Assembly (NCBI RefSeq): GCF_002776525.5
Contig: NC_045437.1
Coordinates: 133,914,802-133,978,801 of the forward strand
Length of the DNA stretch: 64,000 bases
Direction of reading: 5' to 3'
Source: Piliocolobus tephrosceles
Lineage: Eukaryota > Chordata > Mammalia > Primates > Cercopithecidae
Part shown: in pieces, positions 11,038-22,474 of the stretch
Numbering within the stretch: position 1 is the first letter of the stretch
Layout: each line of letters begins with the position of its first letter
The notes under the pieces: model-generated
Databases searched by the model: none
Told to the model about the DNA's origin: nothing
Seen by the model: only the letters and a program-made list of their open reading frames with translations
Translations under genes and position numbers: made by a program

Positions 11038-13841
11038 GCATAGGAAGGAGCAAAATGTTTCCCACCACCTAACGGTGGCAGAAATATGACATCAAAAATG
11101 GATGTAGTGTGGGATCTTAAGGCGGGGTTAAGGAGATACAGCAACACCCTGATCATGATCAAAGACCAATGATCAAAGATCAGGGGAAATACAAGCATCA
11201 TGGCAGGTGACAGTGTAGGTGGAGAATGACAAGGACTCAACTTTTTCTGTCCAAAAGCCTTGCATGATATTAGTACTCCCACCATCATTGAGATAAACAA
11301 TCAGAGTGAGATGAGAAGACAGTGATGTCTTGAATTAACTGATAATAAATTTATGCGATCTAGAAGAATGGGTGTTCTACATGAAATTTTTAAGTCTTTA
11401 AAAAAAATTCATCCTTATGGGTTGGAACTCATACCTGCTATAGATACATATAATTTGAAATTATATATCCAGAAGGTAGATAATATGCTAAACTTCTCTA
11501 TCCTTCATAGAGATGAGCAAGAAAATAGTAAGGGTATAAATTTATCTTTCAAGTGACTTTAACCTTAGAATTTCTTACAAAATTGAATATGATTATAGCA
11601 GGAGGTTGATTGAAGTATTTTAGTAAACATATTTGAACTCACCATGAATGAAAACAAGAAACTACAAACAAAATATGTAGCAAAGGACAAGATGTAAGTC
11701 ACATCACTATTAAAGGACTGGCCAAGACACAAAATCAAATATTAGCGTTCTCTGAAGTAAATTAGTAAGGGACTATTCAATACCTGTGATCACAGAGTCC
11801 TGACAAACTCATTTTCTTTCAGATGTATGCAATGTCTAGGCAGAATCAGTGCAAGCTAATCACACACAGCTTATCACCAATATCCAAGACATTGAGTTCT
11901 TAATCAGTACAGACTATATCTCTCTGACCTTCAGGTGGGAGTGGCAAAAGGGCTCTCCATTTGTAGATCAAAAGGGTAATCACATTTAAGATGATACAGT
12001 ATCTTCTAAAATCTTTGGATTTGTATCCATCAGTTTAGGCTGTTATGTTGTAATAACAAGGACCCAGTATTTCAATGACATATGAAAAAAATTGCTGATA
12101 TCCCAGCAGAGGGGAAGAGAGAAAATGGCAAAACCAAGCAATGGCTCTTAAAGTTTCTAGCTGGAAGTTGCATGTGCCACTTTAGCTCATACTTGATCGG
12201 TCAAAGCAAATCAGGTGATTCCCTGACATGGGCAGGACAGTATAAATTTCCTCCCAGAAAGGGTAGCAAATATATTTTGCAACAGGACAATTTGCCAAAG
12301 ATATCCTTATTTCGATTATCACAAGTGAATTTCTTTAGCAATTTACTTATAAAATTATAATAAAAAGAAGATGGCTTGATTTATAAATTAGAACTTTAAT
12401 ATCTGAGAAAGTACCTACTTTATCACATTAAGGATACCTATAACAGTGTCTTATATAGAGAAGATTTTAATAAAAGTTTGCTGAATCATTATTATGCATG
12501 AATTGTTCTAAATTACAGACCTTTGAGGAAGAGCTAAGATGTCATTTCTCTTCTTCCATACTATCTCAAGCTTTCACATCAGATTTGGTTATTTGGGTTG
12601 ATGCTAATAGGGAAAAAAAATAGTTGGGTAGGGTTTTGAGGTTAGCTAGTACTTCAGAATTTCTTCTTCTTCTTCTTTTTAATCTAAGCAAACTACCACA
12701 ATGTGAATGGCGGTATTTTGAGCATAACTACACTGGCATCCTATAGGTATTATTAGCTGAATTTAAAAAATAATAAAATGAGTTAAAATGTGCAGCTAAT
12801 CTTTCACCGTATTTTAATGGTATTATATAGTTTAGACCAACATTTAAAGCAATATAAAATGAAGATACCATTTTGTATCTTGTCAATCATTGCTGGATAC
12901 CTGCTTTACTAAAATATTTGAATAAACCACCTTTCTATTTTATTTTGTGACTTCAAGATATTTTTATATATAATTTCTAAATTTGAACATTTTGAATAAA
13001 AATATCTTTAGGAAAATAGGCAGCTGTTGTTTTTACCTGCCCATTATTCATTTCCCATTTACTTGGCTATAGCAAGCCGAATTTCTGTGGGGCTCCACCT
13101 CTTCCACACGTTCCCTCCAACTCCAGGAAGAGTCACATGACCTTTCCTTGGCAAATCTGAGCACTGGACTCCCTTAGCTTATTTATTTAGGAATAAGCAT
13201 GTGATCCAAGTCATGTGACTGGGACTTGTAACCAGAATTTTTACTGGAATTGTTGAGATTATTTCTCTTTCTTTCAGAGATCAATGAAAGAATAGGATAG
13301 AAGCCTGGTGGACATCCGGACAGAACTATGCAAGAGCCTTCCTGAGAATGGAAGCCACAGGAGGGAAAACGGAACTTGGGAAAGGAAAGAGTAAAGTGGA
13401 ATTTCAATTACATCATTTAAATGCCTGAATCCAAAAGTGTCTGGACATTTCACCTCTGGACATTCATATCAAAATATTTGCTTCTCACATCACATTTCAG
13501 TGATGTCAGCCAAATGTTACCTTCCACCACCCTTTTAAGAGTACACCTGATTTCAGTGTTCCTTCACTTGCAACCAGAGTTCTCACTGATAATGTGTCTA
13601 TATGGTGGTTCATTCCTCCCTCAGTGGCATATGACAATGAAACAAGAAGGTGTGCCAGGTTAAAAGTCATAGGGTACCACATCATTACACACTGAGCCAC
13701 AAAAGCAGCTCAAAGCCATGGTTTGTGGGACTTCACCTCTTGCTCTCTGCAAGGCATTAATACACGGTGGGAGAAAATTATAAGATCTATATTGTCATAG
13801 AACTTGTCACATAATTTTCTTCTTATTTAATATTCATTTAC

Positions 13842-13952
13842 TCCTGGGCTTCATTAAATGGAGAATTTCTTATCTCTGTATCCTCAAGGTTCAACACACT
13901 ACCTGGCACAAGCTAGGTACATAATAAATGTTCAAGTAAAAGAATAAATGAT
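13842..13952 (+). repeat. L2 LINE 3'-end fragment
   Basis: The forward L2 3' end is visible: 'tctgtatcctcaaggttcaa', 'acctggcacaagctaggtac' and 'ataataaatgttcaagtaa'. An inactive ancient LINE tail. Confidence 0.75.
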
Positions 13953-14157
13953 TCATTTCTTAGTAAAAGTGTTGCCTAGCATGGTATAAAATTGTAACTA
14001 AGGATAAATCCTTTTATTTCAATCAGTTTTCACATCATGAGCCATTGATCTTTAAAATGCATGTTAAAAGTAATGCTATCCAAAAAGCTTTCCAAATGCC
14101 AGTGTTGAATGACTTAGATAAACGTGTGGTAGGAAGGAAATTCCAGGCAGAGGGATA

Positions 14158-14200
14158 GCTTAAGTAAAAAAGAAAAAAAAAAGAAAGAAAAAGAAAAGTA
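14158..14200 (+). repeat. A-rich (GAAA-type) simple repeat
   Basis: A purine tract of mostly A with interspersed G. No attached retroelement body was recognised. Confidence 0.7.
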
Positions 14201-14369
14201 TGGGCAAACTCTGAGGCATATGTTTCATGTTCCAGAATCACCCACTATAGATTCTAAATCTGTTTTATTTTCTCTTGTTTTAACAGTATTTAAAAGTATG
14301 TTTTTCATAGTTAGCAATAACTGTGAAGAATCTAAGATTTCATCCTACTTGCAAGCTAACAAGGTAGCC

Positions 14370-14830
14370 TGACAGTTTCATGGATGCTAGCAGGAGACAT
14401 GAGACTTCCAGGTCAGAAACAAGGGACTTTATTACTGATAGCATGGCAAGCATTGCAAGCAACATCATGTCAGAGTCAATTTCCCTTGCCCCAATCCCAT
14501 GGGTGGGGGTCAACATAAATGTGCCCAGATGGATGCCTACAAATGCAATGGCTTATGTTATAGGAGCAGAACACTGAGCTTAGGGAGACCAAATCTTTTT
14601 TAATGGGCAGTTACTGGCTTTTGCTCTGGAGGGAAGATATTAATTTTCATTACACTGTACAATAAGCATGGCTGCACTCTGCTCTGGAGGGAGACACTAT
14701 ACATTTTAAAGCTGTTCACCATTTAAACATCATTGAGAAGAGAGTTTAAAGCAAAGGACAGCTAATGCCTCACTCACAAGACATCAGAAATACAAGAGAC
14801 CCATGAAAATGGTCTCCCACTCATAGTAAG
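14370..14830 (-). mobile_element. Possible LTR on the - strand
   Basis: On the - strand this contains 'agtaataaagtcccttgttt' followed by 'ctgacctggaagtctcatgt', which resembles an LTR polyadenylation signal and U5. The repeated 'ctctggaggga' motif occurs twice (14623 and 14683). No TG...CA ends were fixed, so this is tentative. Confidence 0.35.
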
Positions 14831-16248
14831 AGTGGTAACAAAAAATCTAAATTAAAATATTAAAGTCTCACTTTATTAAAACTTGATTATTTAATTTCCC
14901 CTCAGCTATAACTCTTGCCACATAAGAAAAAGAAGCTGTATAAAGTCATTTGACTTGGCAGCTTCCTGATGAATAAAAAGCAAAAAATCATATTGCTTTT
15001 TATTGAGATTCATTTTCCAAAGAAAGTTAGATTCTTTTGGTTTTAGTTTTATTAGGATGAGTTTCAATACATTTCCCTGCCCTAAGTATGTTTGGGGATG
15101 ACTTGGGAGAAAAAGTATCCACATTTTGACTGGACCATTACCTTGATACCCAGGTAGAATTTATAACAAAAGGGTAACAGAGTTCATAAAGAGAAGAATA
15201 TTGAACTGAGCAATAAGGACTTGTTAAGGAAGACTAGAAATGTAGGGCTCCATGTTTTAGGAGTAGAAAATTAATCCCAAGCAGAGGGTACAGTGGCATG
15301 AATGAAGCAAATTTTAGTCACCCAGCCCTTAAACACTGTTGTAAACAATAGTTAAAGTATGAATTCAACATTTTATTATCAATTGTATCCTGTAATACCA
15401 GCATAAATGCACACAGACCCAGAGAAGGATGAGGCAATTTCAACTGATTGATAAGAACTTTACCTGCATAAGCCTCATTCTTACAAACAAGGCAAACAGG
15501 GGAGCAATATCATTTAAGTCTATGAGATTCAAATCACAGAGGCAACTCTAATATAATCTCAAAATATAAGACTGAGTTGGTTCCATGGATTTTCTGTTGA
15601 CCTATCTGACTTTTTGTGTGTTTTATCTTTTCATAAAAGCATTAAGAATTGAAAGAGCTTGAATCTATTTAATGTCCTCAAGAAAAGCCATAGTCAATTC
15701 ATGCAGATGCTATCACTTTTAGATTTTTTGGAAACATACATTATAATATTGGTTATTGGGAATCTTCAAGTTCTCAAATCTTAAAGGGTACTAAAAATCC
15801 TCATACTGTTTTTCCAGGTGTGTACATATTATCAAAACACCCTTGTAAAATGAAAATCTGGGTGAGTCTCTTGTTAAATCTCTTCAGAGGCTCTCCGCTT
15901 TACTGAGAATGATAGTCTAATTTTTAAAAACACTTAGTCTCTTTGCCTCTGGTCTTCCCTCCCCTGCCTCGCTTCCCTTCTCTATGGCAGGTGCCCCCAT
16001 CCCCAGTTAGATACTTTTGAGCAAGGAACTGATAAGATCTGACTTTGGCTGAAACACAAAAAGCATGAACAGTCAATTGTGGAAGCAGAAAGATGATTTA
16101 CAATACAACAATCCAGGCAAGAGATAATGACAGCTTGAATAGTAGAGTAGTAGTGACAATGATGAGAGGTGGTCAGATGCTGGATATAATTTTTAAGATG
16201 GAAATAACAGGATTTTCTGACAAAAAGAATGTAAAGCATGAAAGGAAG

Positions 16249-16250
<2 letters not shown>
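14831..16250. other. Unannotated non-coding DNA
   Basis: No gene or confident repeat was recognised. AT-rich, with several chance ORFs below 90 codons. Confidence 0.45.
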
Positions 16251-16292
<42 letters not shown>

Positions 16293-16293
16293 T
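16251..16293 (+). repeat. (TTTA)n microsatellite
   Basis: About ten uninterrupted copies of the tetranucleotide. Likely length-polymorphic. Confidence 0.95.
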
Positions 16294-16610
16294 GCATGCC
16301 TGAGCAACTGGAAGAACAGAATTGCCATTCACTGAGACAGCAAAGACTGTAGCAAATCAGGCTTAGTGGAAAAAAACAGAAGTTCTAAGTTAGCATTTGA
16401 TTTACCTGTTGGAAATCCAATTTCCGTGGACTCTACACATACAAATCTGCAGTCCACAGGAGAAGCCCTGGGCTAGAGGTAAGTAATGAAGAGTCATCAG
16501 CAGAGAGATGGTATTTAAAACCATGAAAGCAGATGAGATAATTAATCTGTACAGGTTAATGGGGTGATTGCAAGGGGCAATATGCAAATTAAGGAAGGTT
16601 TATTCTTTTC

Positions 16611-16913
16611 TTTTTTTTTTTTTTGAGACAGGATCTCACTCCGTTGCCCAGGCTGGAGTGCAGTGGCACAATCACGGCTCACTGCAGACTTGACCTCCTG
16701 AGCTCAAGCAATCTTCCTGCCTCAGCCTCTTGAGTAGCTGGGACCACAGGGCTGTGCCACTACACCTGGCTAATTTTCTAGAGATTTTTTTTTTTGTAGA
16801 GATGGAGTCTTACTATGTTGTTCAAGCTGGTCTCCAACTCCTGGCCTCAAGCAATCTTCTTGCCTCAGTATCCCAAAGTGCTGGGATTACAGGTGTGAGT
16901 CACCATACCCAGC
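16611..16913 (-). mobile_element. Alu element, J-like
   Basis: On the + strand it begins with a T run and 'gagacaggatctcactccgt', passes through the mid-element T tract and ends 'gtgtgagtcaccatacccag'. The 'ctcctgagctcaagcaatc' wording suggests an old AluJ-type copy. It is followed by another 16-T run. No clean target duplication was identified. Alus are L1-mobilised 7SL-derived SINEs. Confidence 0.85.
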
Positions 16914-16933
16914 TTTTTTTTTTTTTTTTCAGG

Positions 16934-18640
16934 GGATGAGAATATATTTTACAACTGATGGTAATGATCCAGGGGGAAAAGTCAAAGATACAGGTGAGGG
17001 GATGGTGGGTACCTGTTGAAATAACATCCTTGAATAGATGCAAAGGAATTAGATTCATTGCAGGAGTTGAGAAGATGTTTTAGAGAGGAACATGGCCAGT
17101 TTATCCTGGTAACTGGAGGAAAGCAGATGGTAGCCACACAGGTAGATGTTGTGGTTGGAATGTATGGAAGATATCTTTTGACCGCACCTATTTTTTCCCC
17201 ATGGAAAAGGAAACAAAGCTACCAAGAAGAGAAGGAGGTATAGCAAGAAAATATTGAGAGTTTGAAGAGAAAGGAGCTTTCTTGGGGGGTATGAAGTAGC
17301 TTTCTTGGGGGGTACAACAGAGAACAGACCAAAGACACATTGGAGGATCTCTGGACTGTACGGTCAACTCACTTGAGGTTACAGATCATGACGTTAAAGA
17401 GAGACTAGTTAGTATGAGTGTATGTTGTTCTTTGGCCATTGTCTACTGCCTCAGTGAAGACAGGGGGTAGACAAAGAATTAGACTGACCGAGGATGGAGT
17501 TTAGTTGGGCAGGAATGATGGAGTAGGGACAGGCAAGAGTCAAGGCCACCCTCCACATTGCAATCAGATTGGACTTGTTTCTTCATGCCCTCTTTTGTCT
17601 CTGATCCTCCTCTGTTCCCACTAAACACTTTCCCCCCCCGTTCACTTAGCTACTACTTATCTTAAATGCCACTTTCGTAGGATGCGCCTGGCATCTTGAT
17701 CAATGCCACTAAACATTGAAAAGGGTATGTCCCCTGCACCCATCAGAGTATACTTGAATATTTCTCAAGAGCTCTCTCCTGTGTATCTCAGAGCTACTCT
17801 AAAGAACAGTCTGGTGCTGTTTCACCTTTCAGGAAGTACAAGTGACTGATTGCAGATCTTGTGGTCATTTATAAACCTTATGTCTTTTTTGGTTTGCTGA
17901 ACTGAGAGCTAGGTCCTAAGTCATGCATGGTCTTCTTACTTGTAAATATACCTCTTGATTATAATTCAAGGACATTTAGAAAAATCAAAAACAATAGTCC
18001 TTTGTTTGAGAAGTACAAGCCAATTTCTTTTAGAGATTGGGCAGAGATTCCAATTATCACCTTGACTGGCTAGGTAATTTCAAGCTTCAGAAATAGAAAA
18101 AATGAACTGAAATCACAATTGTAGTCATCAAACTCTGCATGCAGGTACTGATAGTAAAGAAATGGCCATTCCATGTAAACTAATTTGTTTGATTTTGTGT
18201 TGTTAACTGGTATTCACTAGCAGTGGTGGTACTAACAGCAGGCTTGCCAAAGCAAGATGACTCAGAGGCACTGACAGGACCTCAGGAGTTTTTACCTTCT
18301 TCCACTCCACTTTTCCCTTAAAAAAATAGATACCCCACTCTATACTTGATTCCCATTAAAAAAGAAAAATCCTCTCTGTGTCTAGACAGCCATCAAGCAA
18401 TTTCTCATACAAAAGTGTCTCTGCTGAGTAAGTCTTGATCCTTAAGTCTCTTTCACTAAGAAAGTGTTCAGAATGTTTAATTTCAATTCCAGGTAAAGTC
18501 ACGGGATGCCATACATAGCAGAATAAGATATTGGGATGATTTTAACAGTCATGGTAGCTGGAGCTTATTTTGTTCTTAACTTCTGTCTGCAAATGTCATG
18601 TCAATCTTAGCAGTATTTTTAGAACTCTTTGGTTTAATTT
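16934..18640. other. Unannotated non-coding DNA
   Basis: No gene recognised. Contains a short direct repeat at 17275-17314 and a C run at about 17632. ORFs at 17055-17246 overlap on both strands, consistent with chance. Confidence 0.45.
17275..17314 (+). repeat. 17-bp direct repeat with 6-bp spacer
   Basis: 'agctttcttggggggta' occurs at 17275-17291 and again exactly at 17298-17314. A small tandem duplication. Confidence 0.9.
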
Positions 18641-18644
18641 TTAA

Positions 18645-18895
18645 GCTACTACTTATTGGGTATTTCCTATGTTCCAGGCAACACACGAAATGCTTTGTGT
18701 GTGTGTGTGTGTTGTGTATTTTAATTTAGTCTTCAAAATATAATAAGCCAGATATTACTGACTTCTCTTGTACAGACAGAGAAATGAGGCTTATATAGGC
18801 TAAGCACCTTGCCCAAGGGCACACAGTGGGTTAGGAGCAGAACCAGGACTCCAAGGCTGGTATGTCTTCAGAGCTGTGCATTTTAAGACTGCTTC
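18645..18895 (-). repeat. MIR SINE with an internal (TG)n
   Basis: Reverse MIR order is clear: 'cctatgttccaggcaacac', a TG run at 18697-18713, 'gaaatgaggcttatatagg', 'cttgcccaagggcacacag', then 'gagcagaaccaggactcc'. The TG microsatellite has grown inside the SINE. Confidence 0.8.
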
Positions 18896-18899
18896 TCTG

Positions 18900-19710
18900 A
18901 AGCAAACTTTCCAAGTCATCCTCCAACAGGGAAATCAGTTGTCTCCCGTGGTAAGGCGTAATCACCGCTAGAGATGCACAGAGCACAAGCCAAATACCAT
19001 CTGTTCCGAATACCCGTGGAAGGGACTTCTGTTCTGCATTAGCAGCAGGTTGGGCCATGTGGCCTCTGAGGTTCCTTCCAACTGATTGCTACACTTTGCT
19101 AAAGGGTTGGAATACTTTAAAGCTGGGTTTGAGATACGGAATTAGTAGCAAGGTGAGATCATTGTGGGAACCACGAGGGAGAAAACAGAAAGAGAAGAGG
19201 CAGTTGCCAGAGAAATCTTTACTTTTTCCGCATGTCATATCTGCCCCTAGCCTGGTGAGAGGCTGCTGGTCCTGTAAATAAGTTCTCATTCTGTTTGGTT
19301 CTGTTCTTATGAGTGATTTCATGCCTAGAAAGTGTGGGCCATCCCATCTGAGCTGAAATGAGGTTTCTAAATTGTCCTATACATACTGCCATCTTACTGT
19401 TCCTGTTAGACTACAGCTCTCCCACCAAGTTAAAAGATGTTCTCCAATTTATAAACAAGCAGGGAAAGCAGCAGGACAACAGAGCTAGGTCAATTATAAT
19501 AGCAAACGTGGATAAGCCACTATGCCCAGAGAAAACCTTCATTATACACTACTTAAAAAAAATTAAGATTCTGAAAACCAAAATGACCAATCTAAATTGT
19601 GACTTCCTCCCCTCTTTCTCCTGACTTGAGAGGGAGAAACACCTTCTTTGTTGCTTCCATCAGTTTTTATCCCATGGAAACAAAATCCCAAACTATATAT
19701 TAGAGAGTGG
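18900..19710. other. Unannotated non-coding DNA
   Basis: No gene or confident repeat recognised; chance ORFs occur on both strands. Confidence 0.4.
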
Positions 19711-19715
19711 GTCAT

Positions 19716-19798
19716 GCATGCATCCATCCATCCGTCCATCCATCTGCCTATCTATCCATCCATCCATCCATCCATCCATCCATCCATCCATCCATCCT
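19716..19798 (+). repeat. (CATC)n / (ATCC)n microsatellite
   Basis: An imperfect tetranucleotide array, interrupted near 19732 and 19745 and then a pure run. It accounts for the Ser/Ile/His/Pro-rich ORFs across it. Confidence 0.95.
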
Positions 19799-19799
19799 A

Positions 19800-20060
19800 T
19801 ACTATCTTCCAGGAACTGGGTATATACTAGTGAACATGATGAATGTGATTCCTGCTTTCACAAAGCTCACAGACCAGTTAGGAGGCAATTATGATAAAGC
19901 GTGAAACAGATAGAGAAACTCCAAGGTAGCATATGAGCACATGGCAGGGTTCCTTAACTGACATTTGGCTGGTCAAGGAGAACTTCACAGAAATAGCTGA
20001 TGTTTAAATTGTTTCCCAAAGGAGGAGTCAGGATTCTCTAGATTAAGCACAAATGTATGA
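19800..20060 (-). repeat. L2 LINE fragment
   Basis: Reverse L2-like blocks: 'actagtgaacatgatgaatg', 'cctgctttcacaaagctcac' and 'aggaggcaattatgat'. Inactive. Confidence 0.6.
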
Positions 20061-20225
20061 AATTTCAGGGAGAGGGTCAAGGAGTGAATTAGGGAGGGTT
20101 TTGAAGTATAGGAAACATGTGAGGAGGACAAAAAAGTACATGTGCAGGGAGCAGAACCTCTCCAAGCAGTTCGTGTCCATCTCCTCAGACACACACTCAG
20201 GGGTCTAAGGGAGCTGCACCATTAA

Positions 20226-20254
20226 AACAACAACAACAACAACAACAACAACAA
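20226..20254 (+). repeat. (CAA)n microsatellite
   Basis: About ten copies of the trinucleotide. Confidence 0.9.
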
Positions 20255-20284
20255 AATGCTAAATACTGTTTCTGAAGCAACGGT

Positions 20285-20430
20285 ATTGAGATATACTTTA
20301 TATAGCATATAATTTGCCCATGAAAATTGTGCAATTCAGTGACTCTTATTATATTTATGAAGTTGTGCAAACATTACCATAATCACTTTTAGAACATTTT
20401 CATCACTCCTAAAGGAAACCTCCCCAATCT
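20285..20430. repeat. Ancient interspersed repeat fragment, family uncertain
   Basis: The block containing 'ttgtgcaattcagtgactct', 'gaagttgtgcaaacattacc' and 'agaacattttcatcactcct' is a familiar dispersed mammalian repeat. It is probably an old LINE piece, but I cannot assign the family. Confidence 0.5.
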
Positions 20431-20487
20431 TTAGCTGCTACCCCCTAAGGCAATACGTTTTACACACGCAAGTGACCTTCAGATGTT

Positions 20488-20511
20488 AAAAAAAAAAAAA
20501 AAAAAAAAAAA
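20488..20511 (+). repeat. Poly(A) tract
   Basis: An uninterrupted run of 24 A. No retroelement body ends here that I can recognise. Confidence 0.9.
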
Positions 20512-20594
20512 TGTCAGTGTTAAGTGCTGTTTAATAGGTCCAGAGAATAGCCAGACACTCAAGTGTCTGGAACTCAGGATGTCGTTCTATGATG

Positions 20595-20596
<2 letters not shown>

Positions 20597-20640
<44 letters not shown>
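20597..20640 (+). repeat. (TG)n microsatellite
   Basis: About 22 uninterrupted TG units, capable of Z-DNA and probably polymorphic. Confidence 0.95.
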
Positions 20641-20641
<1 letters not shown>

Positions 20642-20744
20642 CTGTGTATGGAAGATGGGGAGAGAAGAGGGTTCTAAGAGATCTTAGAATAATAGATCAG
20701 ATTCTTCAATTTTAACTCCAAAATATGCTCTTGAAAGCAGAAGT

Positions 20745-21050
20745 TGGGCAGGTTGCTGTGGCTCACACCTGTAATCCCAGCACTTTGGGAGGCCAAGGCA
20801 GGCAGATCACTTGAGGCCAGGAGTTCGAGACCAGCCTAGTTAACATGGCAAAACCCCATCTCTACTGAAAATACAAAAATTAGCCAGGTGTGGTGGTACA
20901 TGCCTGTAATCCCAGCTACTCGGGAGGCTAAGGCAGGAGAATCGCTTGAAGCTGGGAGGCAACCTCTGCTGTGAGCCAAGATCGTGCCACTGCACTCCAC
21001 CCTGGGCAACAGAGTGAGACTTACCCTCAAAAAAAGATTAAAAAAAAAAA
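20745..21050 (+). mobile_element. Alu element, S-like
   Basis: Full dimeric structure: 'ggctcacacctgtaatccca', 'gaccagcctagttaacatgg', 'aaaatacaaaaattagccag', a second monomer and 'ctgggcaacagagtgagact', ending in an interrupted A tail. The 'cctctgctgtgagcc' region is slightly deleted relative to consensus. No clean target duplication was found. Confidence 0.9.
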
Positions 21051-21719
21051 ATCAAAAGTATTTAAATTGCAAGCACTGAGAGTGGATTTTGTTTTCTGTT
21101 AAGCCCTCAAACATGTAATAGAGCAAAAGAGTTTGGAAACTCCAACCATACATATTTACATAAGAACAGTTTTCCTATAGCCAAAACAGTTCTTAGGAGA
21201 AGAATAAGAGGGAGAACATATTCAAAATGTAGATCCTGCCTATGGCCCAGAACTCTGGAATGCTGGACGGAGACGTGCAGCTTCAACAAACTGGAACTTC
21301 CCATAATTCATGGGAAAAGTTCCCAGAACAAAATCAATCATTGCTTAGCTTCACAGTTGGAAACTAAGTCTCAATGAGAAATCTCAGGTCTTTCTTGGTA
21401 TCTGAGTAGCAATGACTGAGTGGCATAAGTAGGGAGATAAATCCCCAATCTCCTGGCCCCACATGAACAGTTCCAGAGTCTCAAGGTGAGGGGCATCCTA
21501 GAATTTCCGAAGTACCCAGAACAGGTTGTAAATAGCTAAGAATTGGCTGGTAGGCCTTGAGAGGCCTCATGGTTGGGATAAAGAAAGCACAAGTGTTTCA
21601 TGTTGATAAAACAGGTACTGATGCTTAAAACCAGCAGCTCATCTCAAGAGAATGGACAAGTCTGATGAACAGACCAGACATCTTCCTCCAAGTCAGGAAT
21701 GCATGGGATTCTTCTTAGC

Positions 21720-21890
21720 CCCTATGTTTATAAATAAAGTTTTATTGGAACACAACTATGCTCTTTGTTACAGCCACTGCCTGTGACTGCTTTGGAGAAA
21801 CAAAGATGACAGAACTGAGTAGTTGCAACAATTATATGTCCTTCAAAGCCTAAGATACTTACTTTCTTGCTGTTTACAGAAATTTGCGAT
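21720..21890 (+). repeat. hAT-like nonautonomous DNA transposon fragment
   Basis: Contains 'ataaagttttattggaacac', then 'agccactgcctgtgactgct' and 'gagtagttgcaaca', the internal part of the same family as the fuller copy at 25826-26140. Ends are missing. Confidence 0.6.
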
Positions 21891-21998
21891 TTGTCACTTT
21901 CTGATGTACAGCCTTAATTGTTATAGGATATAACACACCCACACCACATGAATACACTGTAATAATCAGTGTTCTTCAGAGAAACACAACCAGTAGGG

Positions 21999-22060
<62 letters not shown>

Positions 22061-22070
22061 NNNNNNNNNN

Positions 22071-22117
<47 letters not shown>
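21999..22117 (+). repeat. (TATC)n microsatellite containing an assembly gap
   Basis: A pure tetranucleotide array is broken by ten N at 22061-22070. The true length is therefore unknown. Confidence 0.97.
22061..22070. other. Ten-base run of N (assembly gap)
   Basis: Ten N placed inside the TATC array, with identical array phase on both sides. The gap size is probably arbitrary. Confidence 0.98.
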
Positions 22118-22451
22118 AGAATCTGAGAGAGACTGATTTTAAGGAGTTGGCTTACACAATTATGGAGGCTGGCAAGTCCAAACTCAGCAGGACTGGCCAG
22201 CAGGCTGGAGAAGAGTTGCCATGCAATTCGGAAGGCAGTTTTTGGCAGAATTTGCTCCTCAGTCTTTTTCTATTAAGGCCTTCAATTGATTGGATGATGC
22301 CCACTCACAGTATGGTGCCTAATCTGCTTTACTCAAAGTCTACCATTTAAAATGTTAGTCTCGTCTAAAAAATACCTTCACAGAAACATCTAGACCAGTG
22401 TTTGACAAAGTATTGGGGTACTGTGGCTTAGCTAAGTTTACACATAAAATT

Positions 22452-22472
22452 AACACACACACACACACACAC
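22452..22472 (+). repeat. (AC)n microsatellite
   Basis: About ten AC units at the 3' edge of the old L1 fragment. Confidence 0.9.
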
Positions 22473-22474
22473 AG

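Larger units (their letters stand above)
9266..13840. other. Long AT-rich non-coding stretch with few recognisable repeats
   Basis: Apart from a MIR piece and a hairpin listed separately, I recognise no gene or confident repeat here. ORFs such as 10950-11300 (-) and 12082-12360 (+) have no domains and look like chance ORFs. A TTC run sits at about 12660. Confidence 0.45.
21965..22450 (+). repeat. Old L1 (L1M-type) 3'-end fragment carrying a TATC array
   Basis: Flanking the array are 'aatcagtgttcttcagagaa' and 'gagttggcttacacaattat', and later 'ccttcaattgattggatgat' and 'gtttacacataaaattaac'. I recognise these as an old LINE 3' region; the subfamily is from memory. The microsatellite has expanded inside the repeat. 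Confidence 0.6.

Noticed and set aside
19648..19904. His/Pro/Ser/Ile-rich ORFs
   Set aside because: They are translations of the CATC microsatellite in two frames.
21999..22117. Possible CRISPR-like or other regularly spaced array
   Set aside because: Pure tetranucleotide repeat with no spacers; this is vertebrate DNA.
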